Positions 49,001 through 61,419 are shown, numbered from the stretch's first letter. The stretch: DNA of 64,000 bases from Silene latifolia (GCF_048544455.1 NC_133537.1:306503738-306567737); one strand, 5' to 3'. The notes: generated by a model from the sequence alone, not told the origin. Numbers and translations: made by a program.

Positions 49001-49270
49001 TAGTCAACTTTTATCTTAAGTAATTATATTTTCAGTAAAATAAAGTGCAAAATTGGATATTAAACTACATACAAAATAGTAATATTGAAAAAAATGCCAG
49101 ATTTATTATGTTCAAAATATTTTTTTAGTATCCCTCCATTATCTTTTATCTTCTCATTTCAATAAAATTCTCTCACAATTTACTAGTATTATTTGAGTGG
49201 ATGTTTGTAATTCATGGTTACACTATAACAGAGAGACATCTATCTATGCAAATGAAATTGGAATAAGAAA

Positions 49271-50009
49271 TAGAACCTTATCAGCAAGTTTGGACTGATG
49301 ATTCATGGCCTTATTCTGCTGCATTTAAACATATAAAAGCTCAGAACCTCCTGCTTTTCTAAAACTCTTCGTCCGCGAAACCGTCTCTAGTAACTACGCA
49401 ACTACTCTCGCTGCTATTCATGGCCTTAATATTATTAGTACTGCTACTACTACTAATTTTACTACGACTACTAAAGCAAAAATAATCCACATTCCGTCGT
49501 TTCGAAAGCGTTGTGATCCTCAAATTAGTGTAATGATGGCCTGGAGATACTGACACTGCCGCGAATTTAGGAGGTCCAATTCAAGCGAACAACAACACTT
49601 CATTATCAATACTGAATTTCGTACTAGTTTATAGATGAAAATAAAAGAATATGAATGGGTGTATTAATTGGTTTAATTAGGAGGAAATGGTGGTTGAAGA
49701 ATCAATCAAAGAAATTTGTGCGTAAGATCTTGAACTTCAATATGGGAAAAGTTGACGAATCAACAAATTCGAAACAATTGACGTAATTTCTCAATTTTAC
49801 CCAACCTTAATTTCAATTCCGTACCCCCAATTATATGTTTATAAACTCGAATCATCAATTCGTCAACCCTAATTTGTTGAAAAATTAACAAATTCGAAAC
49901 ACATAAAGTTGAAATTAAGGGAAATTAATAGAGAAATTAAACAAACCTCGAAACTTTGATGAGCAGTGAAGGGGGGAGGAGAAGGAGACAGAAATTTGAG
50001 AGATAACAT
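49271..50009 (-). pseudogene. Broken two-exon gene fragment, possibly captured
   Basis: Exon-like block 50009-49947 starts MLSLKFLSPSPPPFTAHQSF and ends at a GAG|GTTTGT donor. A second block (about 49570-49271) reads FAAVSVSPGHHYTNLRITTL, SSSSSTNNIKAMNSSESSCV and DGFADEEF. After a one-base shift and one stop it continues AGGSELLY, MQQNKAMNHQSKLADK to a GT. The Ser/Pro-rich start could be a plastid transit peptide. The frameshift and stop show it is dead. I do not recognise the parent gene. It lies on the same strand as the Helitron-like end at 46355. Confidence 0.45.
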
Positions 50010-50093
50010 AATTTTGTTAAATGACAGAGGGTTAGACGAAATATGTGGTCTGATATCAGTCATTCTTTTGTCGTAGATTTAAGGGTTATGGGA

Positions 50094-50175
50094 GGTTCTC
50101 ACAGTTCTCATTATAAAAGTGGTTCTCACTGGATCCCGACCCTATATATATATATGTATATATATATAGTGAGAG
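50094..50175. mobile_element. End of the TA-associated TIR element
   Basis: ggttctcacagttctcatta, then ctcactggatcccgacccta, followed by TA and GA repeats. Same family as 2952-3521. Only one end is seen. Confidence 0.7.
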
Positions 50176-50186
50176 AGAGAGAGAGA

Positions 50187-50729
50187 GTATTGCTTGCTGG
50201 ATTGGAGAAAGGTCACAATTTAACTAAGGATCTGGACGACATGAAACAAGTCCTTTATTCTTTTCATTAGATTAGGTTAGTTTTATTCCATGAACTTTGA
50301 CTAAGGTGGTTTTTAGCAAAAAAAAGTGTCATGTATTCATGTATTATACTGCATAACATGATAGTCGTAAATGAAGGAGAACAAATAACCAAATGTGAAT
50401 CTGATGTCAAAACAAGTTATCCACCCATAAGCGAAGAATTTATAGGTGAGTTTTAGTCATCCCTTCGTAGACGTGCGGTGTTCCATGATCGCGACATTTA
50501 CAACCAATTAAAAGACGATTTGGTTGGGCACATTTGGCAAAGTTTTGGAGCAAGTGATGAAATGTAATTATATCGTGTTTGATAACGCTTACATTTCTTA
50601 TGTTAAACTTTATTAAGTAACTCATGTTTACTTTTATTGTAGTAATTAATGTTAAACGTAGGTTGTTATGTTATTTAATATAAATATTATGTTATTTTAT
50701 CAAATATAATATTTGATGCTATGCAAAGT
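50187..50729 (+). pseudogene. Remainder of copy 1: LINE RNase H end and Harbinger-type C-terminus
   Basis: 50195-50270 reads LEKGHNLTKDLDDMKQVLYS, the end of the LINE RNase H domain. Further on, 50360-50567 reads SLRRRAVFHDRDIYNQLKDD then LVGHIWQSFGASDEM*, similar to the C-terminus of PIF/Harbinger (ALP1-like) transposase proteins, with one TAG in frame. Homologous to 54195-54780. Confidence 0.5.
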
Positions 50730-51065
50730 ACATTGCATTCAAATAAAAAAAAAAATTTGAGTTACCTTGCATTCATCGGATGGTATTGGATTTTATCATT
50801 TTATCATTAAGAGATTGTTATGAGTTACGAAGAAAAGATTACAGTGACGATGGTAGTATTGTGATGAACGAGCTTTGATAGTGCTCGTGCTGCGTAGTAT
50901 ATGCGAACTTCAGGACGAAATTTCTTTTAAGGAGGGAAAACTGTAATAACCTGTAAATTATAAGAGTGACAAGCGACATCGACATGTGTAAGTATAATGA
51001 CCTCGTCTAATAAGATAATACTGACTCTCAATTGAGCATTGTTGTATATGTATATCGAGCATGAG

Positions 51066-51990
51066 TGTGTGAGACGATCGACATGGTGTGGTGTGTCGAT
51101 CGATAGAGGGTTGTACTAATCGACACAGTGTGTGTATTTGGGAGTCTTTGAGGTCGATCGAAGACATACAATATTATTTCGATCGACATAGCTAGTAGAC
51201 AAATGCCAGACGACTTCTCATTATTTCTTATGTAAAACGTATCTAACCTAAATCTATATATACCTATCCTATCAAACCCTAAAACACTTTTGCTTCTATT
51301 CATAACTATCTACACCTAAAACACAAATGATAGGGGAGGAGACGAAATAGATGGCGCGGCACTCTAGGGCAACAATCGTAGCTCGCATCTAATCTTCGTA
51401 AGTTGATCTTATACCCTAATTCTAATCTATTGTTTAGGTATCGTCTTTAGCATGCAACCCTAAACGCCGTTGACACCCTTGGATCATGAATTGGCCTTGT
51501 ATGATAGTATCATAACTAGGGTTTTAGGTGGGTTGTTGTTGCACTTGGCCATGTTTATCGTTAATACCTTATTTTGACTGAGTAGTATAGTGATTGTGGC
51601 TTGTGTCTTGTGTGGGATCCATGGTGGTGACAGTGGCCTAGGGCAAAGGAGGTTCTTGTGGTTTTAATCTTGTGATAGTATGGATTATTGATTATCGTTA
51701 TATTGATGGTTTAGGTGACAGAATTGTAAGGGAGCGGTCCTAACTCGTTCTTAGTTGCTACTCGCGGATTTGCTACAGGTAGGGATACACTACTCATCTT
51801 TATTATAGTATAAGGTTCATATCGTAATAGAGGTGCTTGTGTATGTCGTAATAGAATAATTGTGTGATGTGTTTTACTGATTATGTAACGAGGTCGTCGA
51901 TAGACATGGTGTATGTTGTCGATCGACAGGTTGGGATATGGTCGAACGACAAGAACTGTGTTGGTCGATCGACATGATATATGGTGTTGA
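51066..51990. repeat. TCGATCGA sub-repeats in the LTR, two clusters
   Basis: Cluster one (51066-51190) and cluster two (51888-51990) each have about five units like gtcgatcgacatggtgtgt, mostly spaced 21-25 bp, some degenerate. Confidence 0.85.
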
Positions 51991-52157
51991 TCGACACTCT
52001 GACATTTGCGCGATAATTTGGTTATTGTTGAGATTGCTTATTAAATTGTTTGTGATTACATCATATGCTCGTGAATACATTGGCATTGCTATATTATTGA
52101 GGCGTGATAACAGAGAGATGCACCAGTGTGTATGATATATGGGGGACAGTGACAGGG

Positions 52158-52161
<4 letters not shown>

Positions 52162-52195
<34 letters not shown>
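52162..52195. repeat. (TG)17 microsatellite
   Basis: Pure TG within the LTR. Confidence 0.95.
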
Positions 52196-52197
<2 letters not shown>

Positions 52198-52961
52198 GCG
52201 ATGTGATATGATTGAGTTGGTACGGTTACAGGGAGTGTACCATATTGGTATGAGCATAGTGACAACGAGTTGTGCCATACTTGCTGATAGGGGTGGCGAT
52301 TGGCCCGTATGAGATGGGAGATCAAGTACTCATTCTTATGGACCTTGTTATTCTTATGGTTGTTGCGATTATTATATACATTTTCATTATCGTTAATTAT
52401 TCATTTGTATGTTGCTTATTTCCCTACTCAACCAATGGTTGACTTGTTTGTGTCTTGTGTCAAATTATCTCCTTTTTCCGGGGTAACCTGTGTTGATCCA
52501 TTCAATAATTTCCGATTAAATGGGAAGCAGATTTGAATAAAAGTTGATGTTGATGCGGTGCTGGGATTGGGACGAGCTTTGAGGAGTCTGTCAAGAGTTT
52601 TAGTCTCACGTTCGGTCTAGTATGATGTCGGATAACAGTATTTTACATTTGAGTTTTGATTGTCGTAAAACTCGACTATGTAAGTGGATTTCTAGAATCA
52701 TGTTTAATGTGATCAATACAATTTAAAAGCTAATGTTGTACTCAATCATATTCAGTCTATAATTCCCCTTTGTCTAATATATGTGAGGAGTATTATAATG
52801 AAAGGGAACTATAGGCTGAATAGGAGTGAGTATTTTATTATTTAAAGTACTTTATCATTTTTTACTTTTCATATTCATTACTTCGGGAAATCGGGATGGT
52901 AACATCTCTATTTAATCGGGAATGACTTGCTAAAGGCTCCTACATAAATGGGGGTGTTACA

Positions 52962-53622
52962 TTTAAGCATTTAATACTTTCCTAATTTGGTATTAACTTA
53001 GAAATTAATGACTAAATTACACATAAACTAATATAATTAATACATGTTTCAACAATTTTTTCCTCTTTTAGTTTCAAAAATCATTTCCCTGAAAAAAAAA
53101 ACACAGGAAGAACGAAGACTATTGTGATTACTTTAATAGACTGCTCCTACCTTATTACTCAGTTTGGAGAAGTATTAAATTTGATTCAACAATGAATTAT
53201 GACTACCCATCCTAATTTTTTTACAAATGTTTTATAATTTGATGTTTTTTTTCAAATGTCTTATTTATTACGTTTCTGAAACATAAAACAATTACCACAA
53301 TTGATAGGCGTAAGTAGTTTAGTTTATTTTAATACTTGAAATTTTACATTATAACGTGTATATTATATTATAATTTTATCATCACATTATTAGATTATGC
53401 AAAAAAAAAGTATAATGAACCAACATGTTTATAAGTTTTTTTTTTCATATTTCAAAAGGTACTATGTGAAGAATGTATATAGAAAAACATAGATTAGTAT
53501 CACTTTAAATAAGAAATATTAAATTTAATTAAGAACAATAAACTAAATGTTTTTTTGTAATTGTCATTCTTTAATTCAAAAAAATCATGAAAAAGGCAAA
53601 AGAAATTCCAAAAAGTTAAAAA
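52962..53622. other. AT-rich DNA without a gene
   Basis: Nothing supported. The last 15 bases serve as the T-rich terminator of the tRNA gene. Confidence 0.6.
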
Positions 53623-53647
53623 TGCGGTGAGCGTGGATCGATCACAC

Positions 53648-53690
<43 letters not shown>

Positions 53691-53695
53691 CCCGC
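53623..53695 (-). tRNA. tRNA-Phe (GAA)
   Basis: A 73-nt cloverleaf on the minus strand: acceptor GCGGGGA pairs with TCACCGC (one wobble-type mismatch as in the normal plant gene), anticodon GAA in ACTGAAGAT, discriminator A. There is no intron, as usual for tRNA-Phe. The T arm reads GTGTG-ATCGATC-CACGC: the T-loop base normally T54 is A here, and the stem has a G.U pair. This weakens the B box (GATCGATCC). A T5 terminator follows. It may be functional or a decaying copy. Confidence 0.9.
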
Positions 53696-53721
53696 AATGT
53701 TATTTATAATCATTACTTTAA

Positions 53722-54782
53722 CTATATAACGAGTATTTACTATCTTAGGAACCATATGGTGTTTAATGATGAGAAATTCTCCCATATTGGCTTGTTCTAG
53801 CATGCGATCCTTTGCCTCTGGTATTACTACATGGGCCTCATAGACTCTGGTCATAAGCGGGGAGGAAAATTATCGTTATGCGGAAGATTAGAGTGAAATA
53901 TTAGAGAGAATATTAAACACTGCGTCTCTTTCATCTCATTGATAATAGTACTAATTGTCGTTCCATACTTGTTAAAGTTCATGGTAGTTGGTTTCAAGAT
54001 TTCAAAGCATTCACTGGTTGGGTAGTCTATAACTCCGACGATGAAATCATTTCGCATACTCTGTGTGGGCTGAATATGCATCACTAGGTGAAGCTTACAG
54101 TATTCTTGAGGTACTTTTATGGGCAAGGGATAATAGATGCTATCACGTTGTTATTTTTTTTAAGATTGCCTCCAGAATTTATATTAAATTGTTGGACTAG
54201 AGAAAGGTCACCATTTGACTTAAGGATTTGACGACATGACACAAGTCGTTCATTCTTTTCATTAGATTAGTTTTAGCATTATTCCATGAATTTTAAATAA
54301 GGTGGCTTATTCATTTACAAAAAAAAGGTTATGAGCTTGTACTGAAGTATTTTTTTTACGGTTTAAAAAAAAAAGATATCGTGTATTCATGTATTATACT
54401 CTTATCATGATAGTCGAAAATGAAAGAGAACAAATAATTAAATGTGAATCTGATGTCGAAGCAAGTTCTCCACCCATAAGCAAAGAATTGATAGGTGAGC
54501 TTTAATCATCCCTTCGTAGACGTGCGGCGATCCACGATCGCGATATTTACAGCCAATTAAAAGTCGATTTGGTTTGGCACATTTGACAAAGTTTTGGAGC
54601 AAGTGTTGAAATGTAATTATATCATGTTTGATAACGCTTATATTTGTTATGTTAAACTTTATTAATTACCTCATGTTTACTTTTATTGAAGTTATTAAGT
54701 GTTAAACGTAGGTTGTTATGTTATTTAATATAAATATTATATTATTTTATCAAATATGATATTTGATGCTATGCGGAGTAAG
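53722..54782 (+). pseudogene. LINE RNase H and Harbinger-type remnant, uninterrupted copy 2
   Basis: It is homologous to 45985-46354 plus 50187-50729 without the 3.8-kb insert. RNase H parts include VHGSWFQDFKAFTGWVVYNS. The Harbinger-like tail reads SLRRRAAIHDRDIYSQLKVD with a stop. There are many frameshifts. It starts right beside the tRNA gene. Confidence 0.6.
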
Positions 54783-55069
54783 ACTCGTCTAATAATTAAA
54801 AAAAACTAGAACCATCTATAAAATACTTTTAAAAGGTAAAACTGAATATCAATTATTTGCCACGTGTAAAAAGTAGAGACAAGATAATAGAGTTATGTTT
54901 GTTAAACGCATTGACCGTTTCTAACAAAAAAGAGGAAGACAGAGGAGAACACTTCGTCAGTTTCCTCATTAAGAAATCTAAAACAATGAAATAATGAGTA
55001 TTGAAACAATAAAACGGCTCCTTACTCATAACCTCCTTATTAAAAAGTTTCAATACTCATAATTGCATT
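54783..55069. other. AT-rich flank of the solo LTR
   Basis: No gene seen. It ends with the TSD gcatt at 55065-55069. Confidence 0.6.
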
Positions 55070-57973
55070 TGTGACACCCTTAAATAACCCGATAATTAAA
55101 CGCGTAAATTCTACGGAAAAACTGGTAGGATATGTTTGTAATTGGTTCAACTAGCCAAAAACCTGTAATTTCAAAAAAATTTCCTAAACCAATCACAACA
55201 TTTCCAACGTTCCCAATAGACGGGTGCCAAAACCTGCAATTGCTAACAATCTAACTTACTTGCACCGCTAAAGGTAAGAAAATACATAATGATACAACCC
55301 AAAATAGAAAAGGGAGACATATGTCCCTTCAAATTATATACAAAACCAAAAGATAAAAGGTTTCTACAAAAGAAAGCCAAACTAGGTCCAAGGTTCCTTG
55401 CTCACTAGCTCGTCTGTGACCCCAACTAAGCATCAACAACCTGTCAATCGCATTTTATACAAACACGAAAGCCACAATTCAGTGGGGAGTAACTTCGAGT
55501 CCTCCCAGCCACGAATCGTCATAATTAATGTAACATGTAGTAAAACATTTAAACTATATGATAATTCATCTAATTTCCAAGCATCCTAACATATGAATGC
55601 TAAATTGACTAATTTAAATTATCATGTGAAAAATTTAACAAATTGTAATCCAAACTCTATCAACCATAGCCGGCTTGCATCTCACCTTCTATGATTCATA
55701 GAATCATCAAACAAGAAAGGGCAATATATCAAAGACAGGCATAAGTTCTTAGTCCGTCAATAGTCACTCTGTAACTCGAGTCTATACCACGAGGTAGGGA
55801 AGGTAATCGAACCGGTATCTTGGCTCGGCGGTTAATATTAATAAAACATGGCCAAGAGACAACACAACCCTAGCCTAAAATCACATGAGACCTAGACATG
55901 CGGATACACACCACCGCACCCAAGACCCACTATTTTTCTAAAACAAAGTGAGTACCCTAAGGAGTCCACCAAAGGGTTGGCTAGTACTTAAGTTGACCCC
56001 TTACTATCAAAATAAAATCGAGGTCATGCCCCAACTTGGATATAAATCCACTAGTCAGAAACACAAAGGCTATCAAGCGGTGAACATATACTCGTCAAAG
56101 ACTATAAAGACCTATCTATGATGAAGGCCGAAATACTCACCTAGGACCTAGTCCCAGCTTGAATACTTTAGCCCACACCACACAAGACTCACCACACAAG
56201 TCAATTAAGACACCCACTTAACCATAAGAGGGCAAAAAGTCCAACTTACCAACCTAAATGCTAACATTCTATCATGTGAAAGGCTATATAAATGTCTATT
56301 CAGCAAACAACCCAACAATATCCTCAATAAGTATTCAATACAAATTTCCAATTCTAGCAATTTTAACAATATTAAAGGCTTTAGGGGAAACTAGGGCCAT
56401 TTCTACAATACAAGACACTATTAAATTCAATAAGCTATACATGTGAACTAAAGCTTGATAAATGGCCTAAAACAAGAAAAAGGCCGATTATCTAAATCAT
56501 TCAACCGAATTTTTACCCGCAACCCTGACCTGCGGACGGTAGGGGTCAAATTGTGGTGACCAATCACTCAATTAATCGACATCGCATCATCAAAGGGACT
56601 AAGGCTCGGCACACAATCAACAAAACATTACAATTATCGCTATAAAATTCATTTTGAGCCTATTAATTACAATTTCATTTTGTAAACTATCCTAACATGT
56701 GATAACTATTAATATAAGCACAATTTTACCATTAACATAATTTTTATTACTAGTATGATTCAATTCAAAATACTACCCATTTGTTACTTATTTTAATTAT
56801 AACATTAATCAACCTAAAATGCCCAATATTGTACGAAAAACCGCGAAACAAGCACGGACCAACCCGGGCCAACCCCAAGGCGGGCCGTGGGCTGCCGTGG
56901 GCTGCCTTTGCTGCGGCGGCCGTCCCCTACACCACCATTTTTTTCCATTTTTGTTTAGTAAAAGACCGTCTGAACACTAATTAATCGTTCCCAATTCAAC
57001 TTTGTTAATTTAAACTAACAAAAGGCACAAGTTAAGCATGCATGCAACAAATTTTAACATGTGAAAACTACTACTCAAACAAAAATCACCAAACATACAA
57101 AAACAACAAAGATTGTGACGATAATTCGTCGAGTAACTCGAAATATGTTACCTTAAGCTAGAAAATGAGCAATTAGCACCTCAAAACCCAAACCCTAACG
57201 ACAACTAGCCGCTATCCTCTACAATATACGAGTCCCCGAACTCGTCCTCCAATTCTTCACCTAAATAAACAATTAAAACACAAAGATAAGTATATAAAAC
57301 CGAAATTTCCGAAAATTGGTCTTAAAACAACTTCAAGAAAACTGAAATTAAATTATACCAAGTTGTAGATCTCGACGAGGGGATTCCGGAAAGGTAAATT
57401 TCGTGAAAATCCGATAAGAAACGAAGAAATTATGGCCAAAACAGCTTGATTTTTGGTTGAAATGTGTTTGGTTTTGGTTTTTAGAGGTTGAAGATGAACT
57501 TAAGAACAAAAATCAGAAAAAAAGAAAGAAAAGGGGAAGGGGAGCCGGGTAAGGGAGAAAGGAAAGGAGGAGAGCGGGTTTGAGTCGGGATTTTTCGAGT
57601 CGGTTTTGACTCGGTTCGATAATAATTAAAACCGTAAGTCAAATGCAAATTCCGACAAGACCGAAGTTTTTAAACACGAGATTACAAGAAAATTGAGTAT
57701 TCATACGACCCATTTCCAATTTCGTTTACCCAACGTTCAAAAGAATTGTCATTTTCCCCCCGATACGCCCTTATTTCGAAATAAAAAGTTTTACACGGTT
57801 TAAACTATTTTTAAACATTACGAAACTATCAAAATAAATACTTTTCTTCAAAATATAATAAAATTATATTTCTTTGAATTATTTTTACTTTAATTACTTT
57901 AAATATCAAATTTTATTTGATTAATAAATTATTTTCGAAATATATTAATGATCCGAAATTACGGGGCGTTACA
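55070..57973 (+). mobile_element. Solo LTR, Ty3 type, 2.9 kb
   Basis: TGTGACACCC to GGGGCGTTACA, flanked by identical 5-bp TSDs gcatt (55065-55069 and 57974-57978). There is no internal sequence, PBS or PPT, so this is a product of LTR-LTR recombination. The ORFs within it have no recognised product. Confidence 0.9.
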
Positions 57974-58192
57974 GCATTAGCTCCCATTTTGGCCGTCACT
58001 TGGTTTGATTAACAAATTATTCAATGCTCAAATAATGTCCTCAAATTGATTCATATCCCATCCCATCACTTCTCGGTTCTTAATGTTCCCTCTCAATTCC
58101 TCAATCTACTATTTATATGAGTAGTGAAAGTTTCATTTCCAACAAATTTGCTGATTTTTTACTAATTCTCTTTGTGTGTTATTGTTTTTCAG

Positions 58193-58242
58193 GTCCTTTG
58201 CAGTCAAACGAAGGTTCAGTAATGACTTCTTTATTTGGCTAA
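58193..58242 (+). other. Possible 3'-terminal exon
   Basis: After a strong acceptor (gttattgtttttcag) the frame reads PLQSNEGSVMTSLFG*. The upstream exons are not identified. Speculative. Confidence 0.2.
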
Positions 58243-58569
58243 AGTATATCAAATACGTAATTTCCAAGATGGGAAGATGCATTCATAGTTAGATGTTTTT
58301 GTTTATCATTTTGTATTAGTTTGATTTCATTTTTGTTCTCCTTATTTTTCTAGCTTCGCTTTTTGTTCACGATTTTCTGTTTGTTTGACTTGATTTGATT
58401 TTTCCATTACTTTCATACTTTTCAATTGCTACAGTATTTCGTAATTGTAATTTTTTTTGTCTGTTTAAATGAATTGGTGCGCGTATAAATCAGAGATAAG
58501 CGTATGCCATATTCTTTTAACACAATTTTTTGTCTTATCTATCCCACATGAGTAATACTTGACCCGTCG

Positions 58570-58925
58570 CAAGCTTGCGACGGATTAACTTGTTGTTCAC
58601 TCACGATAACTCACCAGGATGTGTACATGACCCACTGATCAACACGGGTCCTTTCCAGCGCATTTTGTACTCACTTATGAGCATCCCGAGAACCTTCCCA
58701 GGAGGTCACCCATCCTAAGACTACTCCCAGTCAAGCACGCTTAACTGTGGAGTTCTTTTGCATGGATAACCAGAAAAGAAAGTGCACTTTGTTGATATGA
58801 GTAGTTCTTTCGCATGGATAACCAGAAAAGAAAGCGCACTTTATTGATATGAGTAGTACTTTCAATCCCTTTAAGCACTAGTCAGATTTTAAGCCTATCA
58901 ATGGACCTCTTCAAGGGGTAACCCA
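58570..58925 (-). mobile_element. Cassandra-type LTR with 5S rRNA-like segment
   Basis: On the minus strand 58760-58660 reads AGAACTCCACAGTTAAGCGT, GCTTG, then TAGGATGGGTGACCTCCTGG, the 3' half of plant 5S rRNA with its C-box promoter region. It continues into acaaaatgcgctggaaagga, typical of Cassandra TRIM LTRs. A 52-bp segment upstream is duplicated (58752-58803 and 58804-58855). LTR ends and TSD are not resolved. Confidence 0.75.
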
Positions 58926-60319
58926 CCCGAATAACGTATTTGGTTCAGTGGAGCCTTGTTACTTATGGTTTGTGGATAGTAAGTATTGTCTCTAATATTT
59001 ATCTTGTAAGAGCTTTCATTCCTTAAGGATTAACTTGAATGATAGGATTTTAGCTTAGATGTTAGCTTTGAAGTACAAGCAGCTTGCATATTTTGAGTCT
59101 TAAACCCTTGCCAAAAACCGGTGCACTAGCTAGTCAAAGAGATATTATTTTCTCTTATCTTTTCTCATTCACTTCCTTATAAACTCTAATTGTTATTATC
59201 TCATCATTTATAAGATGATAAGAGAAAATAAACCCTAATAACCTACTCATTGTAACGTGAGAATACTCTTCCATCACCAACATTTGTTCATCATTTTTCT
59301 TGCTCCAAATCTATCAATCTTAGCCTAATTCTAAGGGTAATTCTATTACTCTTGTAATTTTTATTATTAGATTATCATAATCTACGATTCATATGTTAAT
59401 TCATATGAGTTTATTCTTGTTTTTGTAGGCTATCAATAGGACTCTGACGCAGATGAGTATTTTGTTGATTCGGATCTGGACAATTAAGGTAACTAGGACG
59501 TTGCTCGGTATTACGTGATTTGATATTTGTAGTTGTATGTATTATTAAGTTTTTAGCATCTTATGATGAATTAAATTGTTATAGGATTTTCGAAATTATT
59601 AAGATCTGGAATTAGAAGTTGTCAATTTTACAGTTTTACTGTCTTGTATAGGTTTTACTAGAGCAGACAAGTAGGAGTAATATTTTGGATAAAGCTATAA
59701 ATATTAGTTTCAAAATCCTAATTTGCCCTTCATTATCAGCTCTTATGATGGATCGCCCATGTACACTTATTATTTCCCCTTAACTAAATATGGTGTGATA
59801 TTGTGAGAATTGACAAGATCACTCTCTTATTTACGGGTCGAAAAACAAGATAGTAAAATACGAAGTAGAATAGAGGGAGTACAACACTATTAATAAAATT
59901 GATCTTGCTAGAATTAATAAAATGTTTATTTTATCGTCACTTTTACTATTAAAAGGGTTGACTATTGTTCGTATATTATGGAGCAAGTTCTATTCTACTC
60001 CTTCATAGAGTTTAGATAGATAGCCAAATGTAATTAACTAATTCAAAATACAAAAGGTGTTTCTGTAGGCTATAGACATCTAACTGTAGATACCCAGTAT
60101 CTGCACCTTCCGAAAACCACCCGATGATGATCGGACTATAACGTGTTTTTGATATGCGTGCGTGGATTGGCTATACATGAGACGGTTTAATGCACTACTC
60201 AAATATGAAAAATGATTTCAAAAGTTTTCTAACTTCATTTGCATTAAAAAAACACTATTTAGAGTTAAAACCGTCTTCGGACCCAAAACCGACTTAGGAA
60301 CCCGCAACTCGAGTCAACC
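58926..60319. other. No supported gene; one exon-like block
   Basis: 59429-59488 lies between a good acceptor (gtttttgtag) and donor (aag|gtaact), preceded by a leader-like stretch with a donor-like ggtaatt at about 59335. It could be a spliced non-coding transcript or part of a retroelement. Otherwise AT-rich DNA. Confidence 0.3.
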
Positions 60320-60915
60320 TGCGTAACAACCCGGATTATAAAACAAGGGAAAACTTATATAAAATAAATATCAGAGTACGATACTGATAAAAGGGTCAAG
60401 GTGGCGGAAACACCTGACCAATCCGGTTCGCTACTAAATCCAAAACAACTAATACATTATTCGAAGGTTCTTAAAACATATATTATTAAGCTCGCTTCCC
60501 ACATTCCTCAAGCAAGCAGCAACCAGTCAGCAACAATCTGAACAACCTGAGAATGGGGGTCGACAATCAGTCAGGAGTAACTAGATGCTCTCCCAGTCAT
60601 GTTTACAACAATTGAATATAATTAACAATCATTAACAAATGAAATGTAAAACCAGTAAACATGCGAGATCATCTATACTCATAAAAACCCAACAAAGCTT
60701 ACCATGTCTTATCAACCTTTGACGAATGCAATCATGCAAACCTAGACCATATGCAATCACTAGACCATGAACACTTACAAGACTAGTAGTGACAAACGAC
60801 CCACGATGACCTAAGGCACAAAGCTAGCATTAAAGCATAGCAAACACGGTAACACACAATCCACAGCAACAGAAGGCACAAAGCTAGCAATCAAGCGTAG
60901 CGAATAGAGCGAAGG

Positions 60916-61335
60916 CCCGTTAGAGCGTATAACCACTGCCTCTAACTTGCCAGAGCGTATAACCACTGCCTCCAGCCGACGGAGCGTATAACCACTGCCT
61001 CCATCGGTGCAGAGCGTATAACCACTGCCTCCACGGTACTATGTATAGCGTATAACCACTGCCTATATGTCTAAGACCTGGCCAGACTCTCGGTAAACCG
61101 AACGACACTCGGGGAACAGAGCGTATAACCACTGCCTCTGCTACCCTCCCGAACATAGACCTAACAAATCCCGCATCAACGGGTAGCGTTAGTTCATTCC
61201 GATAGTATATAACTGATACTACCGTCATCTATTCAGACTATCAAACCACAAATGCACAGTATAACCGACTGTACTAACATGCGTGAACAACATCACGACT
61301 CAACTCGTAGGATAGTATAACTGACCATCCTACTT
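60916..61335. repeat. Hairpin array with constant loop and variable stems
   Basis: The 18-mer agcgtataaccactgcct occurs exactly six times (starts 60924, 60954, 60983, 61013, 61047, 61120). The bases outside each copy differ but tend to be complementary, e.g. gttagag/ctctaac and tatag/ctata. Three more hairpins with related loops follow (e.g. gtaggat/atcctac near 61307). Confidence 0.85.
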
Positions 61336-61419
61336 ATCATATGAACAAGAGTAACCAAAGATATATATGCAAACACAAGGACATAACACGTTGAACACAA
61401 TACAACATATGAAACAAGT

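Larger units (their letters stand above)
46355..50186 (-). mobile_element. 3.8-kb insertion with a Helitron-like 3' terminus
   Basis: The paralogous segment at 53722-54780 runs straight through the point where this copy is interrupted, so the insert is defined by comparison. Its left edge, read on the minus strand, is the hairpin GGCTCC-TAGGC-GGAGCC followed by ACTAG and then T, a textbook Helitron end. The right edge is not a clean TC terminus but lies in a TIR-element end and GA/TA repeats. Contents include a 263-bp tandem duplication, a SINE and a minus-strand gene fragment. No Rep/helicase is seen. Confidence 0.5.
50942..52961 (+). mobile_element. Ty3-type 3' LTR with short internal remnant
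   Basis: The LTR runs TGTAATAACC to GGGGGTGTTACA (2020 bp). Just upstream, ttcaggacgaaatttctttt and aaggagggaaaac form the conserved pol end and PPT of Tekay/Del-like chromovirus elements, so this is a 5'-truncated 3' end. No 5' partner is in view. Confidence 0.8.

Noticed and set aside
58660-58760. Functional 5S rRNA gene
   Set aside because: Only the 3' half matches and it is embedded in Cassandra LTR sequence.
60920-61228. 102-residue minus-strand ORF with repeated GSGYTL
   Set aside because: It is a translation of the hairpin repeat, not a gene.
60916-61335. CRISPR-like array
   Set aside because: Repeats are 18 bp with irregular short spacers in plant LTR DNA. Spacers pair with each other as stems rather than being unique foreign DNA.
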